Source: Allgaiera indica | GTDB taxonomy: Bacteria; Pseudomonadota; Alphaproteobacteria; Rhodobacterales; Rhodobacteraceae | Assembly: GCF_900106675.1 (NCBI RefSeq) | Contig: NZ_FNOB01000027.1 | Span: forward strand, 1 to 46,711 | DNA: 46,711 bases | Direction: 5' to 3' | Shown: piece after piece, positions 39,294 through 46,711 of the stretch | Layout of the letters: each line of letters opens with the position of its first letter | Numbering within the stretch: position 1 is the first letter of the stretch | Position numbers and translations under genes: made by a program | Notes under the pieces: generated by a model | Databases searched by the model: none | What the model saw: only the letters and a program-made list of their open reading frames with translations | Told to the model about the DNA's origin: nothing

Positions 39294-39826
39294 TGTGCGA
39301 TCCGGTCCTTTCCATCCCTGTGCTGGAAACCGAGCGGCTGATCCTGCGCGGCCCAGCAAGCCGCGATTTCGATACGCTGGCCGCCTTCTTCGCCGACGAG
39401 AAGCGCGCCTGGGGCTTTGGCGGCGCGCAAAGCCGCGAGGCAACATGGCGCTGGATGGCCTCGGTCCTGGGCCATTGGGCACTGCGCGGCTACGGCTTCT
39501 GGATGATCGCTGACAAGGGCACGGATGCGGCGCTGGGCCTTACCGGCATCTGGAACCCCGAGGGCTGGCCCGAACCCGAAATCGGCTGGGTCGCCTTTGC
39601 GGGCACCGAAGGCCGCGGGATCGCCCATGAGGCCGCCCTGGCCGCCCGGCGCCACGCCTATCAGGTGATGGGCCTGGGCGCGCTGACCTCGAACATCCTG
39701 CCAGGCAACAGCCGCTCGATCGCGCTGGCCGAACGCATGGGCGCGCATTTCGAGCGCAGCTATGAGAACAGCCGGCATGGCCAGATGCTGGTCTACCGCC
39801 ATCCGGGACCGGAGGCGGCCGCATGA
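39293..39826 (+). CDS. GNAT family N-acetyltransferase (second of tandem pair)
   Basis: The protein is 177 residues, clearly related to the preceding gene: SIPVLETERLILRGPASRDF, HWALRGYGFWMIADKG and GTEGRGIAHEAALAARRHAY repeat the same blocks. This points to a local gene duplication. The ATG shares one base with the previous stop (TGATG). A GTG three bases earlier is less likely. Substrate unknown. The stop overlaps the start of a 34-codon frame that leads into the chorismate mutase gene. Confidence 0.88.
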   Translation: MCDPVLSIPVLETERLILRGPASRDFDTLAAFFADEKRAWGFGGAQSREATWRWMASVLGHWALRGYGFWMIADKGTDAALGLTGIWNPEGWPEPEIGWVAFAGTEGRGIAHEAALAARRHAYQVMGLGALTSNILPGNSRSIALAERMGAHFERSYENSRHGQMLVYRHPGPEAAA

Positions 39827-39927
39827 TCGTCGCGCCAACCCTTTCCACCGTCCGTCGCCATGCGTCACCGCCCGGCGCCGCGCGCCGCGACATCGTCATC
39901 CGCCACGACCTGAGGAGCCCCGCATGA
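39823..39927 (+). CDS. Possible 34-residue coupled small protein or leader
   Basis: An ATG at 39,823 overlaps the acetyltransferase stop by four bases. The frame runs 34 codons and its TGA overlaps the chorismate mutase ATG by four bases. The product starts MIVAPTLSTVRRH and contains DIVIRHDLRSP. Perfect coupling on both sides argues for translation through this stretch, but the peptide has no known match and could be only a reading bridge. No codon evidence was computed. Confidence 0.35.
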   Translation: MIVAPTLSTVRRHASPPGAARRDIVIRHDLRSPA

Positions 39928-40220
39928 AGGACGACGCCACCCGCGCCCAGGCGCTCTTGAAGGAACACCGCGAGTCGATCGACCGGCTTGACGCGATCTT
40001 GGTGTTCACGCTGGCAGAGCGCTTCAAGCACACCCAATCCGTGGGCCGGCTGAAGGCCGAACACGACCTGCCCCCGTCGGACCCGGCACGCGAGGAACGC
40101 CAGATCGAGCGGCTTGAGCGGCTGGCGCAGGAGGCCGACCTAGACCCCGACTTCGCCAAGAAATTCCTGAACTTCATCATCTCCGAAGTCATCAGGCATC
40201 ACGAGAAACTGCAGAAATGA
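39924..40220 (+). CDS. Chorismate mutase (AroQ type)
   Basis: The protein is 98 residues, an all-helical AroQ-size enzyme. [20 protein letters not shown] matches the first active-site helix, with the conserved Arg, Asp and Arg. [20 protein letters not shown] carries the Lys and Arg that grip chorismate, and [17 protein letters not shown] is the last helix. It converts chorismate to prephenate for phenylalanine and tyrosine synthesis. TGAGGAG precedes the ATG. Its position between acetyltransferases and rpsP is usual in Rhodobacterales. Confidence 0.9.
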   Translation: MKDDATRAQALLKEHRESIDRLDAILVFTLAERFKHTQSVGRLKAEHDLPPSDPAREERQIERLERLAQEADLDPDFAKKFLNFIISEVIRHHEKLQK

Positions 40221-40263
40221 CGGGCACCCGCCCGGCACCAGGCCATCAATAGGAGAACAGATA

Positions 40264-40629
40264 ATGGCTATGAAGATCCGTCTTGCCCGTGGGGGCTCTA
40301 AGAAACGTCCGTTCTACGCGATCGTCGCAACCGATTCGCGCATGCCGCGTGACGGGCGCTTCCTCGAGAAGCTGGGCACCTACAACCCGCTGATGCCCAA
40401 GGACAGCGAAGAGCGCGTCAAGATGAACATGGAGCGCGTCCAGTACTGGCTGAGCCAGGGCGCCCAGCCGACCGACCGCGTCGCCCGCTTCCTGGAAACC
40501 GCCGGCCAGCGCGACAAGACCGAGCGCAAGAACCTCAAGAAGGCCGTCCCGGGCAAGAAGGCCACCGAGCGCGCCGCCGCCAAGGCCGAGAAAGCCGCCG
40601 CGCCGGCCGAAGAAACCGCCGGCGAATAA
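40264..40629 (+). CDS. rpsP: 30S ribosomal protein S16
   Basis: The protein is 121 residues. The S16 core (1-80) begins [20 protein letters not shown] and continues [20 protein letters not shown]. The last 40 residues are an Ala/Lys/Glu-rich tail ([16 protein letters not shown]) as in other alphaproteobacteria. AGGAGA lies just upstream of the ATG. It starts the ribosomal/tRNA-modification group with rimM, trmD and rplS. Confidence 0.98.
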   Translation: MAMKIRLARGGSKKRPFYAIVATDSRMPRDGRFLEKLGTYNPLMPKDSEERVKMNMERVQYWLSQGAQPTDRVARFLETAGQRDKTERKNLKKAVPGKKATERAAAKAEKAAAPAEETAGE

Positions 40630-40636
40630 TCCTGTC

Positions 40637-40654
40637 GGGGCGCGCACGCGCCCC
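40637..40654. promoter_or_regulatory. GC hairpin between rpsP and rimM
   Basis: GGGGCGCGCACGCGCCCC is an 8-base perfect stem with a two-base centre, without a T run. It could attenuate or stabilise the message between a highly expressed ribosomal gene and the less-needed rimM. Confidence 0.45.
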
Positions 40655-40675
40655 GTCCCCTGAACGGAGCTTTCC

Positions 40676-41188
40676 ATGACCGCACCGGACCGCGTCTGCG
40701 TCGGCGCCATCGCCGGATCCTTCGGGGTCCGGGGCGAGGTGCGGCTGAAAAGCTTCTGCGCCGAACCCGAGGCGATCGCCGACTATGCCCCCCTGTTCAC
40801 CGAGGACGGGGGGCGCAGCTTCGACATCACCCTGACCGGCGCGGTCAAGGGCGGCTTCGCGGCGCGGCTGTCGGGCGTGACCAGCAAGGAGGCGGCCGAT
40901 GCCCTGCGCGGCACCAGCCTGTTTGCCGACCGTGCCCGCCTGCCCAGCCTGCCCGACGATGAATTCTATCACGCCGATCTCATCGGCCTGGCCGTGGTGG
41001 ATACCGGCGGGGTCGAGATCGGCCGCGTGCGCGCCGTGCTCAACCACGGCGCGGGCGATCTGCTGGAGGTGCTCGGCCCGGGTCTCAAGGCCCCGGTGCT
41101 GCTGCCCTTCACCCGCGCGGTGGTACCGACAGTCGATCTGGCCGGGGGGCGGCTGATCACCGACCCACCCGAAGGCTTGATCGAATGA
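40676..41188 (+). CDS. rimM: Ribosome maturation factor RimM
   Basis: The protein is 170 residues. The N-terminal RimM domain starts [20 protein letters not shown]. The C-terminal PRC barrel includes [20 protein letters not shown] and [14 protein letters not shown]. It helps late 30S assembly and binds S19. It follows rpsP after 46 bases. Members often precede trmD directly; here a sulfotransferase-like gene lies between. Confidence 0.96.
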   Translation: MTAPDRVCVGAIAGSFGVRGEVRLKSFCAEPEAIADYAPLFTEDGGRSFDITLTGAVKGGFAARLSGVTSKEAADALRGTSLFADRARLPSLPDDEFYHADLIGLAVVDTGGVEIGRVRAVLNHGAGDLLEVLGPGLKAPVLLPFTRAVVPTVDLAGGRLITDPPEGLIE

Positions 41189-41215
41189 GCGCCCGCAGCC
41201 TCGGGGCCGGGACCG

Positions 41216-42061
41216 ATGGCTGAGGTGGACGCCCCGGTTCGCGTGATCGTCCATGCCGGCTTTCACAAGACCGGGACGACCAGCTTGCAGGTCTACCTGG
41301 AAAACAACCGCGCCGCTCTGGCGCCCTATCTGGCCTATTACGGCAAGTCCGAAATGCCGGATCTCGACGAGGCCGCCCGTCTCTATGGGCTGCGACCCTT
41401 TCCCTGGCGGCTGGCGGCCTTCCGCTCGGCCTTGCGCGTCTTTCTGACGGGTTTGCCCCCGGCGCCGGTGATCGCTCTGTCGCGCGAACGCTTCTGCGGG
41501 GCGATGCCGGGCCTGCGCGGCTGGCACGGCCGGCGCCGCATGTCCTATGCGCCGACCGCGATCGCCCTGGCCCGGGTGCTTACCGAAGAGATTGCCCGCC
41601 GGTTCGGCCCCGGAACGCGGGTCGAATTCCTTTATACCCTGCGCGCGCGCGAGCCCTGGCTGCACAGTCTTTATGGCCACCTCCTGCGGGTGACCCGGCT
41701 GCGCGACGATTTCGATCGTTTCCGCCGCCGCTTTCCCGCCCGCTTCTCTCTGGAGACGGAGGCCGCCTTGATCGCCGGGGCCCTCGCGCCGGTGCCGGTG
41801 CATACGGCACCGCTGGAGGCCTTGGCCGAAGCCCGCGCGGGACCGGCCCAGGCGCTTTTCGACCTGCTCGACCTGCCCGCCGAGGTAACCGCGGCCCTGC
41901 CCCCGGCGCGGCGCTGGAACAGGGGGCATCCGGCCAAGACCGAGGCCCGTTTTCTGCATCTGAACCGTGCCGGCGGCGGGGCGCGGACGCGGCGCGCGAT
42001 CAAGGAAGATCTTGGGCGACGCCAGCGGGCGCGGCCAGAGAAACCCGGGCCGGAACGCTGA
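41216..42061 (+). CDS. Sulfotransferase-like P-loop protein
   Basis: The protein is 281 residues. The N-terminal VIVHAGFHKTGTTSLQVYL (about 10-28) is the 5'-phosphosulfate-binding loop of PAPS-dependent sulfotransferases (HKTGTTS). A later ALSRERFCGAM segment could be part of the 3'-phosphate region. The C-terminus is very Arg-rich (RRQRARPEKPGPER). It would transfer sulfate to a sugar, lipid or protein, but the acceptor is unknown. It lies 27 bases after rimM on the same strand, inside an otherwise conserved translation operon, so it may be a later insertion or a lineage-specific member. Confidence 0.8.
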   Translation: MAEVDAPVRVIVHAGFHKTGTTSLQVYLENNRAALAPYLAYYGKSEMPDLDEAARLYGLRPFPWRLAAFRSALRVFLTGLPPAPVIALSRERFCGAMPGLRGWHGRRRMSYAPTAIALARVLTEEIARRFGPGTRVEFLYTLRAREPWLHSLYGHLLRVTRLRDDFDRFRRRFPARFSLETEAALIAGALAPVPVHTAPLEALAEARAGPAQALFDLLDLPAEVTAALPPARRWNRGHPAKTEARFLHLNRAGGGARTRRAIKEDLGRRQRARPEKPGPER

Positions 42062-42128
42062 AGCCGCCTTCGCCCGCGCTTCGCAAAATCCGGTTCCCCC
42101 CACATCCTATCCGCCGTAGAACATCGCC

Positions 42129-42956
42129 ATGAGCCTGCCTCCGACCAAATCCCATGGACGCCTGTCGATCTCGGCCTCGCCGCGGCCCCGGGAACTGATC
42201 GAGGACCGGCCGCGCCTGCAAGGTGCCTGGCGTGCCCGCGTCATCACGCTTTTCCCCGAGGCATTCCCCGGCACGCTGGGCCTTAGCCTGACCGGCAAGG
42301 CGCTGGAGGCGGGCCTGTGGGCGCTGGAAACGATCGACCTGCGCCCCTTCGGGCTGGGCCGGCACCGCAATGTCGACGACACGCCGGCAGGCGGCGGCGC
42401 GGGCATGGTACTGCGCGCCGATGTCGTGGGCGCGGCGCTGCAGCAGGCGGCGATCGGGACGCCTGTGCCCCGCGCCGACTGGCCGGTGGTCTACCTGTCA
42501 CCGCGCGGCGCCCCCTTCACCCAGTCCACGGCCCGCCGCTGGGCCGCGGGCCAGGGGCTGACGCTGCTGTGCGGCCGTTTCGAGGGGGTCGACCAGCGGG
42601 TGCTGGATCATTTCGCGGTGGAAGAGGTTTCGCTGGGCGATTTCGTCCTGACCGGTGGCGAGATCGCGGCCCAGGCGATGATCGACGCCACCGTGCGGCT
42701 GCGCCCGGGTGTGCTGGGCAATGAGGCCTCGACCGAGGAGGAAAGCCATTCGAGCGGTTTGCTGGAACATCCTCAATACACCCGCCCCGCGGAATGGGAA
42801 GGCCGCAAGATCCCCGAAGTGCTGATGTCGGGCCACCACGGCAGGATCGCCGAATGGCGCCGCCGGCAGTCCGAGGCGCTTACCGCCGAGCGCCGCCCGG
42901 ACCTGTGGGCGCGCTACGGCGCCAAGGCGGGCAAGCCCGCGGACGAGGCGGATTAG
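42129..42956 (+). CDS. trmD: tRNA (guanine-N1)-methyltransferase
   Basis: The protein is 275 residues. The SPOUT-fold core begins [20 protein letters not shown] after a 35-residue N-terminal extension that I recall in other Rhodobacterales. The knot and substrate segments are [49 protein letters not shown] and [15 protein letters not shown]. It methylates G37 of tRNAs, preventing frameshifts. The start at 42,129 gives [17 protein letters not shown], which belongs to the extension. Confidence 0.96.
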   Translation: MSLPPTKSHGRLSISASPRPRELIEDRPRLQGAWRARVITLFPEAFPGTLGLSLTGKALEAGLWALETIDLRPFGLGRHRNVDDTPAGGGAGMVLRADVVGAALQQAAIGTPVPRADWPVVYLSPRGAPFTQSTARRWAAGQGLTLLCGRFEGVDQRVLDHFAVEEVSLGDFVLTGGEIAAQAMIDATVRLRPGVLGNEASTEEESHSSGLLEHPQYTRPAEWEGRKIPEVLMSGHHGRIAEWRRRQSEALTAERRPDLWARYGAKAGKPADEAD

Positions 42957-43379
42957 AGGGCCGCAGGCGGGGGCTCTGCCCCCTGCGCCCCCGGCGTATT
43001 TTGGGAACAATGAAAGGCGGGCGTGTTTTTTTGCTCTGCTTCCGGGCGGGGAATTCGACATGGGGCTGCCGGTGTTGCGCCGTCCCGGCGGGCGGCGCCA
43101 TTTGCCCCGCCCCGGCCGCCACGAGGCGCTTGATTCTCGGACGCGTTCCCCGTATCAGACGCGGGTCCGGGCCGGAATCGGCTTCGGACCCGTGCGGTAT
43201 TGCCTGCGGGGGCCTTCTTCGGCCCAAGTGACGCAGCCCCGGGCGGGCCAACAGAAGACGACCTGAACCTCTGGCGGGCGCCCCTTCCCCGGAAGGCCGC
43301 GAACCCGGAAGAAGACCGAGAGCTCTGAGGCGGCATCAATCCGCGGACGAAACCGCGATGTGACGAAAGGACAAGGGCG
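42957..43379. other. 423-base gap between trmD and rplS
   Basis: It holds the second dispersed repeat (42,969-43,016) and, further on, a small hairpin GGGCCTTCTTCGGCCC near 43,210. The remainder shows no convincing gene; frames in several phases overlap. The rplS ribosome site (GGACAAGGG) lies at the end. A promoter for rplS-rpmE may be here but was not identified. Confidence 0.5.
42969..43016. repeat. Rhodobacterales dispersed intergenic repeat, copy 2
   Basis: GGGGGCTCTGCCCCC hairpin, then TGCGCCCCCGGCGTATTTTG and GGAACAATGAAAG. It is nearly identical to the copy at 36,795 and lies 12 bases after the trmD stop, where it could stop or stabilise transcripts. Confidence 0.75.
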
Positions 43380-43763
43380 ATGAACCTGATCGCTGAACTC
43401 GAAGCCGAGCAGATCGCGGCGCTCGGCAAGACCATTCCGGATTTCAAGGCCGGCGACACCGTGCGCGTCGGCTACAAGGTGACCGAAGGCACCCGGAGCC
43501 GCGTGCAGGCCTATGAAGGCGTGTGCATCAGCCGCAAGGGCGGCGACACGCTGGCGGCGTCGTTCACCGTACGCAAGATCTCGTTCGGTGAGGGCGTTGA
43601 GCGCGTGTTTCCGCTGCATTCGACGAATATCGACTCGATCGAGGTGGTCCGTCGGGGCCGCGTCCGCCGCGCCAAGCTGTACTACTTGCGCGCGCGCAGG
43701 GGCAAATCGGCCCGGATCGCCGAAGATTCGACCTACAAGCCCAAAGCCGGCGCCGAAGCCTGA
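43380..43763 (+). CDS. rplS: 50S ribosomal protein L19
   Basis: The protein is 127 residues. It matches the family from [20 protein letters not shown] through [40 protein letters not shown] and [15 protein letters not shown]. It sits at the 30S-50S interface. The C-terminal end (YKPKAGAEA) is a short alphaproteobacterial tail. It is followed 11 bases later by rpmE. Confidence 0.98.
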   Translation: MNLIAELEAEQIAALGKTIPDFKAGDTVRVGYKVTEGTRSRVQAYEGVCISRKGGDTLAASFTVRKISFGEGVERVFPLHSTNIDSIEVVRRGRVRRAKLYYLRARRGKSARIAEDSTYKPKAGAEA

Positions 43764-43774
43764 GGAGCGCGATC

Positions 43775-43996
43775 ATGAAAAACGAAATTCATCCCGACTA
43801 CCACATGATCGAGGTCAAGCTGACCGACGGCTCGACCTATCAGGTGCGCTCGACCTGGGGCGCCGAGGGCGACACCCTGGCGCTGGATATCGACCCTTCG
43901 GTTCATCCCGCCTGGACCGGCGGCAACGCCAAGCTGATGGATACCGGCGGGCGTGTGTCGAAGTTCAAGAACAAATACGCGGGTCTGGGCTTCTAG
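43775..43996 (+). CDS. rpmE: 50S ribosomal protein L31
   Basis: The protein is 73 residues beginning [20 protein letters not shown], with the family ends [11 protein letters not shown] and [14 protein letters not shown]. It has no Cys, so it is the zinc-free form. GAGGAGCG precedes the ATG. The conserved chromosomal block ends here; insertion sequences follow. Confidence 0.97.
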   Translation: MKNEIHPDYHMIEVKLTDGSTYQVRSTWGAEGDTLALDIDPSVHPAWTGGNAKLMDTGGRVSKFKNKYAGLGF

Positions 43997-44361
43997 GCAC
44001 CGACATCGCTGGAAGATCGGGGGCGTGCCGCAGGGTGACGCATTCCGTGTGGTGGGCCCAAGTAGATCAGCTGGCCTCATGGCCGGCTGATCTCATTCGT
44101 CCTGGGGAATCGCTCCAACTTCTTCCTGATCACCTTCTTCCAACTCGCCCGGGGCAGGTTCGCTGCGAACCTTGACCGGCTTCGGAGGCGGCGCCTGCTA
44201 TACGTTCGGGTTGGCATCGACAAGATTGTAGAAGCTGGAGCAAGCCCCCTACCGGATGCGTTTCAGAGAACGGCAATCTGCGCTGTGGAACTGGCCTCTC
44301 AAAGCAATCGGGTGTTCGCTGAAATCCGCGAGAGCTTTGTCCTGTCGGACGGCAGCTATGC
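43997..44361. other. 365-base gap with IS debris before the IS1182 element
   Basis: It begins right after rpmE and includes the 24-base sequence at 44,036 shared with 25,949. From about 44,225 to 44,361 one plus-strand phase reads as protein-like sequence, ending in AVELASQSNRVFAEIRESFV and LSDGSYAD, and it is cut by the IS end. The last part is one arm (GCTTTGTCC, 44,334-44,342) of a hairpin whose other arm lies beyond the IS at 45,901. No intact gene is present. Confidence 0.5.
44036..44059. repeat. 24-base sequence shared with 25,949-25,972
   Basis: It starts TGACGCATTCCGTGTGGTGG and matches the copy at 25,949 except for two bases. It is probably the terminus of an otherwise lost insertion sequence, since both copies lie in IS-rich DNA and the flanks do not match. 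Confidence 0.5.
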
Positions 44362-45900
44362 GGATATTCCGTTGAAAAACTCCCGCTTGATTACTGGGCG
44401 TGGCGCTGATTCAATTCCGAAATCGGGCGGGAGGATTGGCGATGATGGGGCCGAAGCAGGAGGCTCAGCCAGCGCTGTTCTACGAGTTCTCGCTGAAGGA
44501 TCATGTTCCGCAAGACCACCTGCTTCGATCCATCGACCGGTTCGTCGACCTGAGCCGCATCCGTGCCCATCTTGTGGATTTCTACAGCCACACGGGCCGT
44601 CCGTCTGTCGATCCCGAACTGCTGATCCGCATGCTTCTGGTCGGCTATTGATCCGGCATCCGGTCCGAGCGGCGGCTCTGCGAAGAGGTGCATCTGAACT
44701 TGGCGTATCGCTGGTTTTGCCGCCTCGATCTTGCTGACCGGGTGCCGGATCACTCCACCTTTTCGAAGAACCGCCATGGCCGGTTTCGTCACAGCGAGCT
44801 GCTACGCCACCTGTTCGAGACAACAGTTGCACGCTGCATTCAGGACGGGCTCGTGAGTGGCCAGAGAATGGCGGTTGATGCCAGCCTGATCGAAGCGGAC
44901 GCGAACAAGCAGAACTCGACGCCGAAGGAAGACTGGGACGCCTCGCAAATCGATCCGACGGATGCGCCCCGCGCCGTTCGCGAGTATCTCGAGACGCTGG
45001 ACGAGGCCGACTTCGGTGCCGCCAGCGAGGTCCAGCCCAAGTTCACCTCGCATTCCGACCCCGCAAGTCAGTGGACCGCAGCGCGCAAGGGTCCGGCATT
45101 CTTCGGTTATTCAGACAACTACCTGATCGACACGGATCATGGTGTGATCGTCGATGTCGAGGCGACGCGGTCGATCCGGCAGGCGGAGGTCGGCTCGACA
45201 CGTACCATGCTGGAGCGCGTGAAGGCCAAGTTCGATTTGCATCCCGAACGCCTGATCGCGGAGACCGCCTATGGCACCGGGCCGATGCTGGGCTGGCTGG
45301 TCGACCGCAAGATCGCGCCGCACATCCCGGTCTTCGACAAGTCGGGCCGCAACGATGGCACCTGGACCCGGGCTGACTTCGAGTGGGACGCGGAGAACAA
45401 TCAATACATCTGCCCGGAGGGCCAGACGCTGAAGCAGTTCCGCCGGAACTACTCCGACTCGAACCGAGGGCCGACCGGCGAGGGCGTCGCCAAATACCGC
45501 GGCCTGAAGAACATCTGCCAGGCCTGCCCTTCGAAGGCGCGCTGCTTCCCGAACATGGACTTCCGGTCCATCACCCGCGAGGAACATGAAGACGCCGGGC
45601 AGGTCGCCCGCGACATCGCTAAGACCGACCAGTACGTGATCTCGATGAAGCTGCGGAAGAAGGTCGAGATGCTCTTCGCACACCTCAAGCGCGTCCTGGG
45701 CCTCGGTCGCCTCCGACTACGTGGCCCGTGCGGCGCAAACGACGAATTTCTCCTCGCCGCAACCGCCCAGAACCTCAGGAAGCTGGCGAAGATCTTTCCC
45801 GCACCGCAGCAACCGCGAAAAGCCTGATAGGAAAGGCAGCCGCGCATCACCAAAGCTTCCAATTTCCGCAATCGCGAACGGGTGTTTTTCCACAGAATCC
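44362..45900 (+). mobile_element. IS1182-family insertion sequence
   Basis: The proposed ends are imperfect inverted repeats. The left reads GGATATTCCGTTGAAAAACT from 44,362. The right, read inward, begins GGATTCTGTGGAAAAACACC at 45,900. The span of 1,539 bases fits the family. The single transposase gene is interrupted by a stop codon. Joining the two flanks restores a 9-base hairpin (GCTTTGTCC with GGACAAAGC), so the element entered its loop. No target duplication was seen. Confidence 0.75.
44442..45827 (+). pseudogene. IS1182-family transposase with an internal stop
   Basis: The frame begins at the ATG at 44,442 (GGGAGG upstream) and reads 69 codons to LIRMLLVGY, where TGA stands at 44,649-44,651. 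It then continues in the same phase for 392 codons to 45,827. The downstream part is complete: LCEEVHLNLAYRWFCRLDL, MAVDASLIEADANKQNS (first catalytic Asp), LIAETAYGTGPML, the Cys cluster CQACPSKARC and a C-terminal KVEMLFAHLKRVLGLGRLRL. The residue before the TGA is Tyr, and family members continue here with a Cys or similar and then xGIRSERR. A single-base change to TGA is the simplest cause, so the element is probably inactive. Confidence 0.85.
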
Positions 45901-45966
45901 GGACAAAGCGAGCTTTCGCTGCGGCTGCTCCAAGGTCTGCTTTAGCTGGCGTCTCTCTTTCAGAAC

Positions 45967-46363
45967 CTACGCTGAACGGCTTATATCCAATGCGTCCAGA
46001 ATGGCCTTGCCAAGTGCTTCATCCGACACCTCTTCCGCCAAAACCGTATCTTCATGGTCGCGAATGCCCTCCCAATGGCCACGCCCGCGATAGCGCCATG
46101 GAATTAGATTGATTTCTCCTTCTTGCAAATCCAGCGAAACGTGGCCAGCACCGTTGAACAAGGCCTTCAGCGTCTTGACGCCAGCGCGCGCCTTGTCTGC
46201 CTCTTCCCACGCCTTGAATTCTTCCTTTGTCGGAAAACGGATGACTTCATCCCACTCTGGATGGTCTGGCGCGATGAACCGGCTGGCCAATAGCGCGGCC
46301 CGCGCGTGGCCACCGATTTCGAGCGCTGTTAGGTCTGGCGATAGATACTCATGGTATCCCCTC
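45967..46363 (-). pseudogene. 5'-truncated gene of unknown function, possibly immunity-like
   Basis: About 132 codons read through to a TAG at 45,967, beginning with GYHEYLSPDLTALEIGGHAR at the IS5 end. The native start is gone; an in-frame ATG exists only inside the IS (46,377). The product has FPTKEEFKAWEEADKARAG, then HVSLDLQEGEINLIPWRYRG and DEALGKAILDALDISR. The last pattern, a late beta segment followed by LGkAiLdAL and SR, loosely recalls the CdiI/DUF1436 immunity group, but I am not sure. No toxin gene is visible beside it. A transcript starting in the IS could still yield a fusion product. Confidence 0.55.
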
Positions 46364-46711
46364 GGGTCAGGCTTCATAGCCAATAGATGACGATAGCCGC
46401 GAGGGCGATGGCAGAGAGGAATACCTTGGGACGCGGTCGTAACGGGTGGCAACGCGCCTCCAGTCGTTGAGGCTGCCGAACATGATCTCGGTGCGGTTTC
46501 GCCGTTTGTACCGGCGCTTGTCGTCTTTGACCGGGATCTTGCGTTGCTTCCGGCCGGGGATGCAAGCGCGTATCCCTTTGTCCTGCAACGCTTCCCGGAA
46601 CCAATCGGCGTCATAGCCACGATCCCCGAGCAGCCATGTGACGTTTGGCAGCCTGCTGAGCAGCGCCCGCGCGCCGATATAATCGCTCACCTGTCCGGCG
46701 GTGACGAACAG
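46364..46711 (-). mobile_element. IS5-family insertion sequence, partial (runs off right edge)
   Basis: The left terminus GGGTCAGGCTTCATAGCC begins at 46,364, matching the terminus at 25,983 apart from an 11-base difference. The transposase is on the minus strand, in the same direction as the copy at the left edge of the window, so the two edge copies are direct repeats some 46 kb apart. It has truncated the gene ending at 45,967. Confidence 0.85.
46374..46711 (-). pseudogene. IS5-family transposase, C-terminal part, frameshifted
   Basis: From the right edge the frame reads QVSDYIGARALLSRLPNVTW, LLGDRGYDADWFREAL (a catalytic Asp), GIRACIPGRKQRKIPVKDDK and RRNRTEIMFGSLNDWRRVAT, the end of the DDE domain with its catalytic Glu. 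Near 46,430 the phase breaks: the expected ending KVFLSAIALAAIVIYWL is found in another frame ending at 46,374. A one-base indel in or next to ACGCGGTCGTAACG would explain it. Only the last about 20 residues are affected, so partial activity is conceivable. Confidence 0.8.

Noticed and set aside
44649-44651. UGA in the IS1182 transposase as a selenocysteine codon
   Set aside because: No selenocysteine insertion hairpin was seen downstream and transposases are not selenoproteins. A simple nonsense change is the better explanation.
1-46711. CRISPR arrays, rRNA genes, restriction endonucleases paired with the methyltransferases
   Set aside because: None was seen: no regularly spaced repeats of 25-40 bases, no rRNA-like sequence, and no nuclease gene next to either methyltransferase.

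Overview
The window is high-GC DNA from an alphaproteobacterium, most likely of the order Rhodobacterales (Paracoccus/Rhodobacter-like). The evidence is the gene order ffh - GNAT - GNAT - chorismate mutase - rpsP - rimM - trmD - rplS - rpmE, the hisD - UPF0262 - protein-tyrosine-phosphatase order, a dispersed intergenic repeat (GGGGGC-hairpin followed by GTATTT and GAACAATGAAAG) typical of that group, a DUF6456 protein, and many four-base ATGA start/stop overlaps. No taxonomic marker such as rRNA is present.

Layout. (1) 1-446: end of an IS5-family element running off the left edge. (2) 447-13,368: an integrated phage-like element, almost entirely on the minus strand and adjoining the 3' end of a tRNA-Phe(GAA) gene. 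It carries a tyrosine integrase, a secreted nuclease, a beta-class DNA methyltransferase, a DUF6456 DNA-binding protein, small proteins, an HD hydrolase, a Toprim primase, a C5 methyltransferase, an SF3 primase-helicase, an unidentified protein and a tail-like protein. Its left end is lost at, or lies beyond, the IS5 copy. A 10-bp motif (TGTTGCGGGA) occurs five times, only in its intergenic control regions. (3) 13,917-17,612: four-carbon sugar-acid (threonate/erythronate type) catabolism: ltnD, otnK, otnC and an HpcH/HpaI aldolase. Palindromic GntR-type operators lie in front of ltnD and of the aldolase gene. (4) 17,708-21,209: thiol-disulfide module with a Tat-type DsbA-like protein, an Lgt-like/TlpA fusion and DsbD. 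(5) 21,870-25,031: Pho box and pstSCA without pstB, then a convergent FadR-type regulator. (6) 25,983-26,446: internally deleted IS5 derivative abutting (7) 26,446-32,272: creatininase-like hydrolase, two SDRs, a TauABC/SsuABC-type ABC transporter and a divergent TetR regulator, an uncharacterised catabolic unit. (8) 32,547-36,666: protein tyrosine phosphatase, UPF0262, hisD, EamA exporter, LysR. (9) 37,129-43,996: the conserved translation/secretion block from ffh to rpmE, with a sulfotransferase-like gene inserted between rimM and trmD. (10) 43,997-46,711: an insertion-sequence graveyard: an IS1182-family element with a stop-interrupted transposase, a 5'-truncated gene of unknown (possibly immunity-like) function, and a frameshifted IS5-family copy running off the right edge.

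How the genes work together. The prophage genes divide into an integration/control end (integrase, nuclease, Fis-type protein, AT-rich control region), a DNA-modification and replication run (methyltransferases, primase, helicase, nucleotide hydrolase) and the beginning of structural genes. LtnD oxidises a C4 sugar acid, OtnK phosphorylates the 3-oxo product and OtnC decarboxylates it to a triose phosphate. DsbD passes electrons across the membrane to the two exported thioredoxin-fold partners. The pst genes import phosphate, with PstB presumably supplied from elsewhere. The creatininase/SDR/ABC cluster probably imports and degrades one small nitrogenous compound that cannot be named from sequence.

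Limits. Everything here was read by eye. Family assignments rest on visible motifs and remembered family features; no alignment or database search was run.
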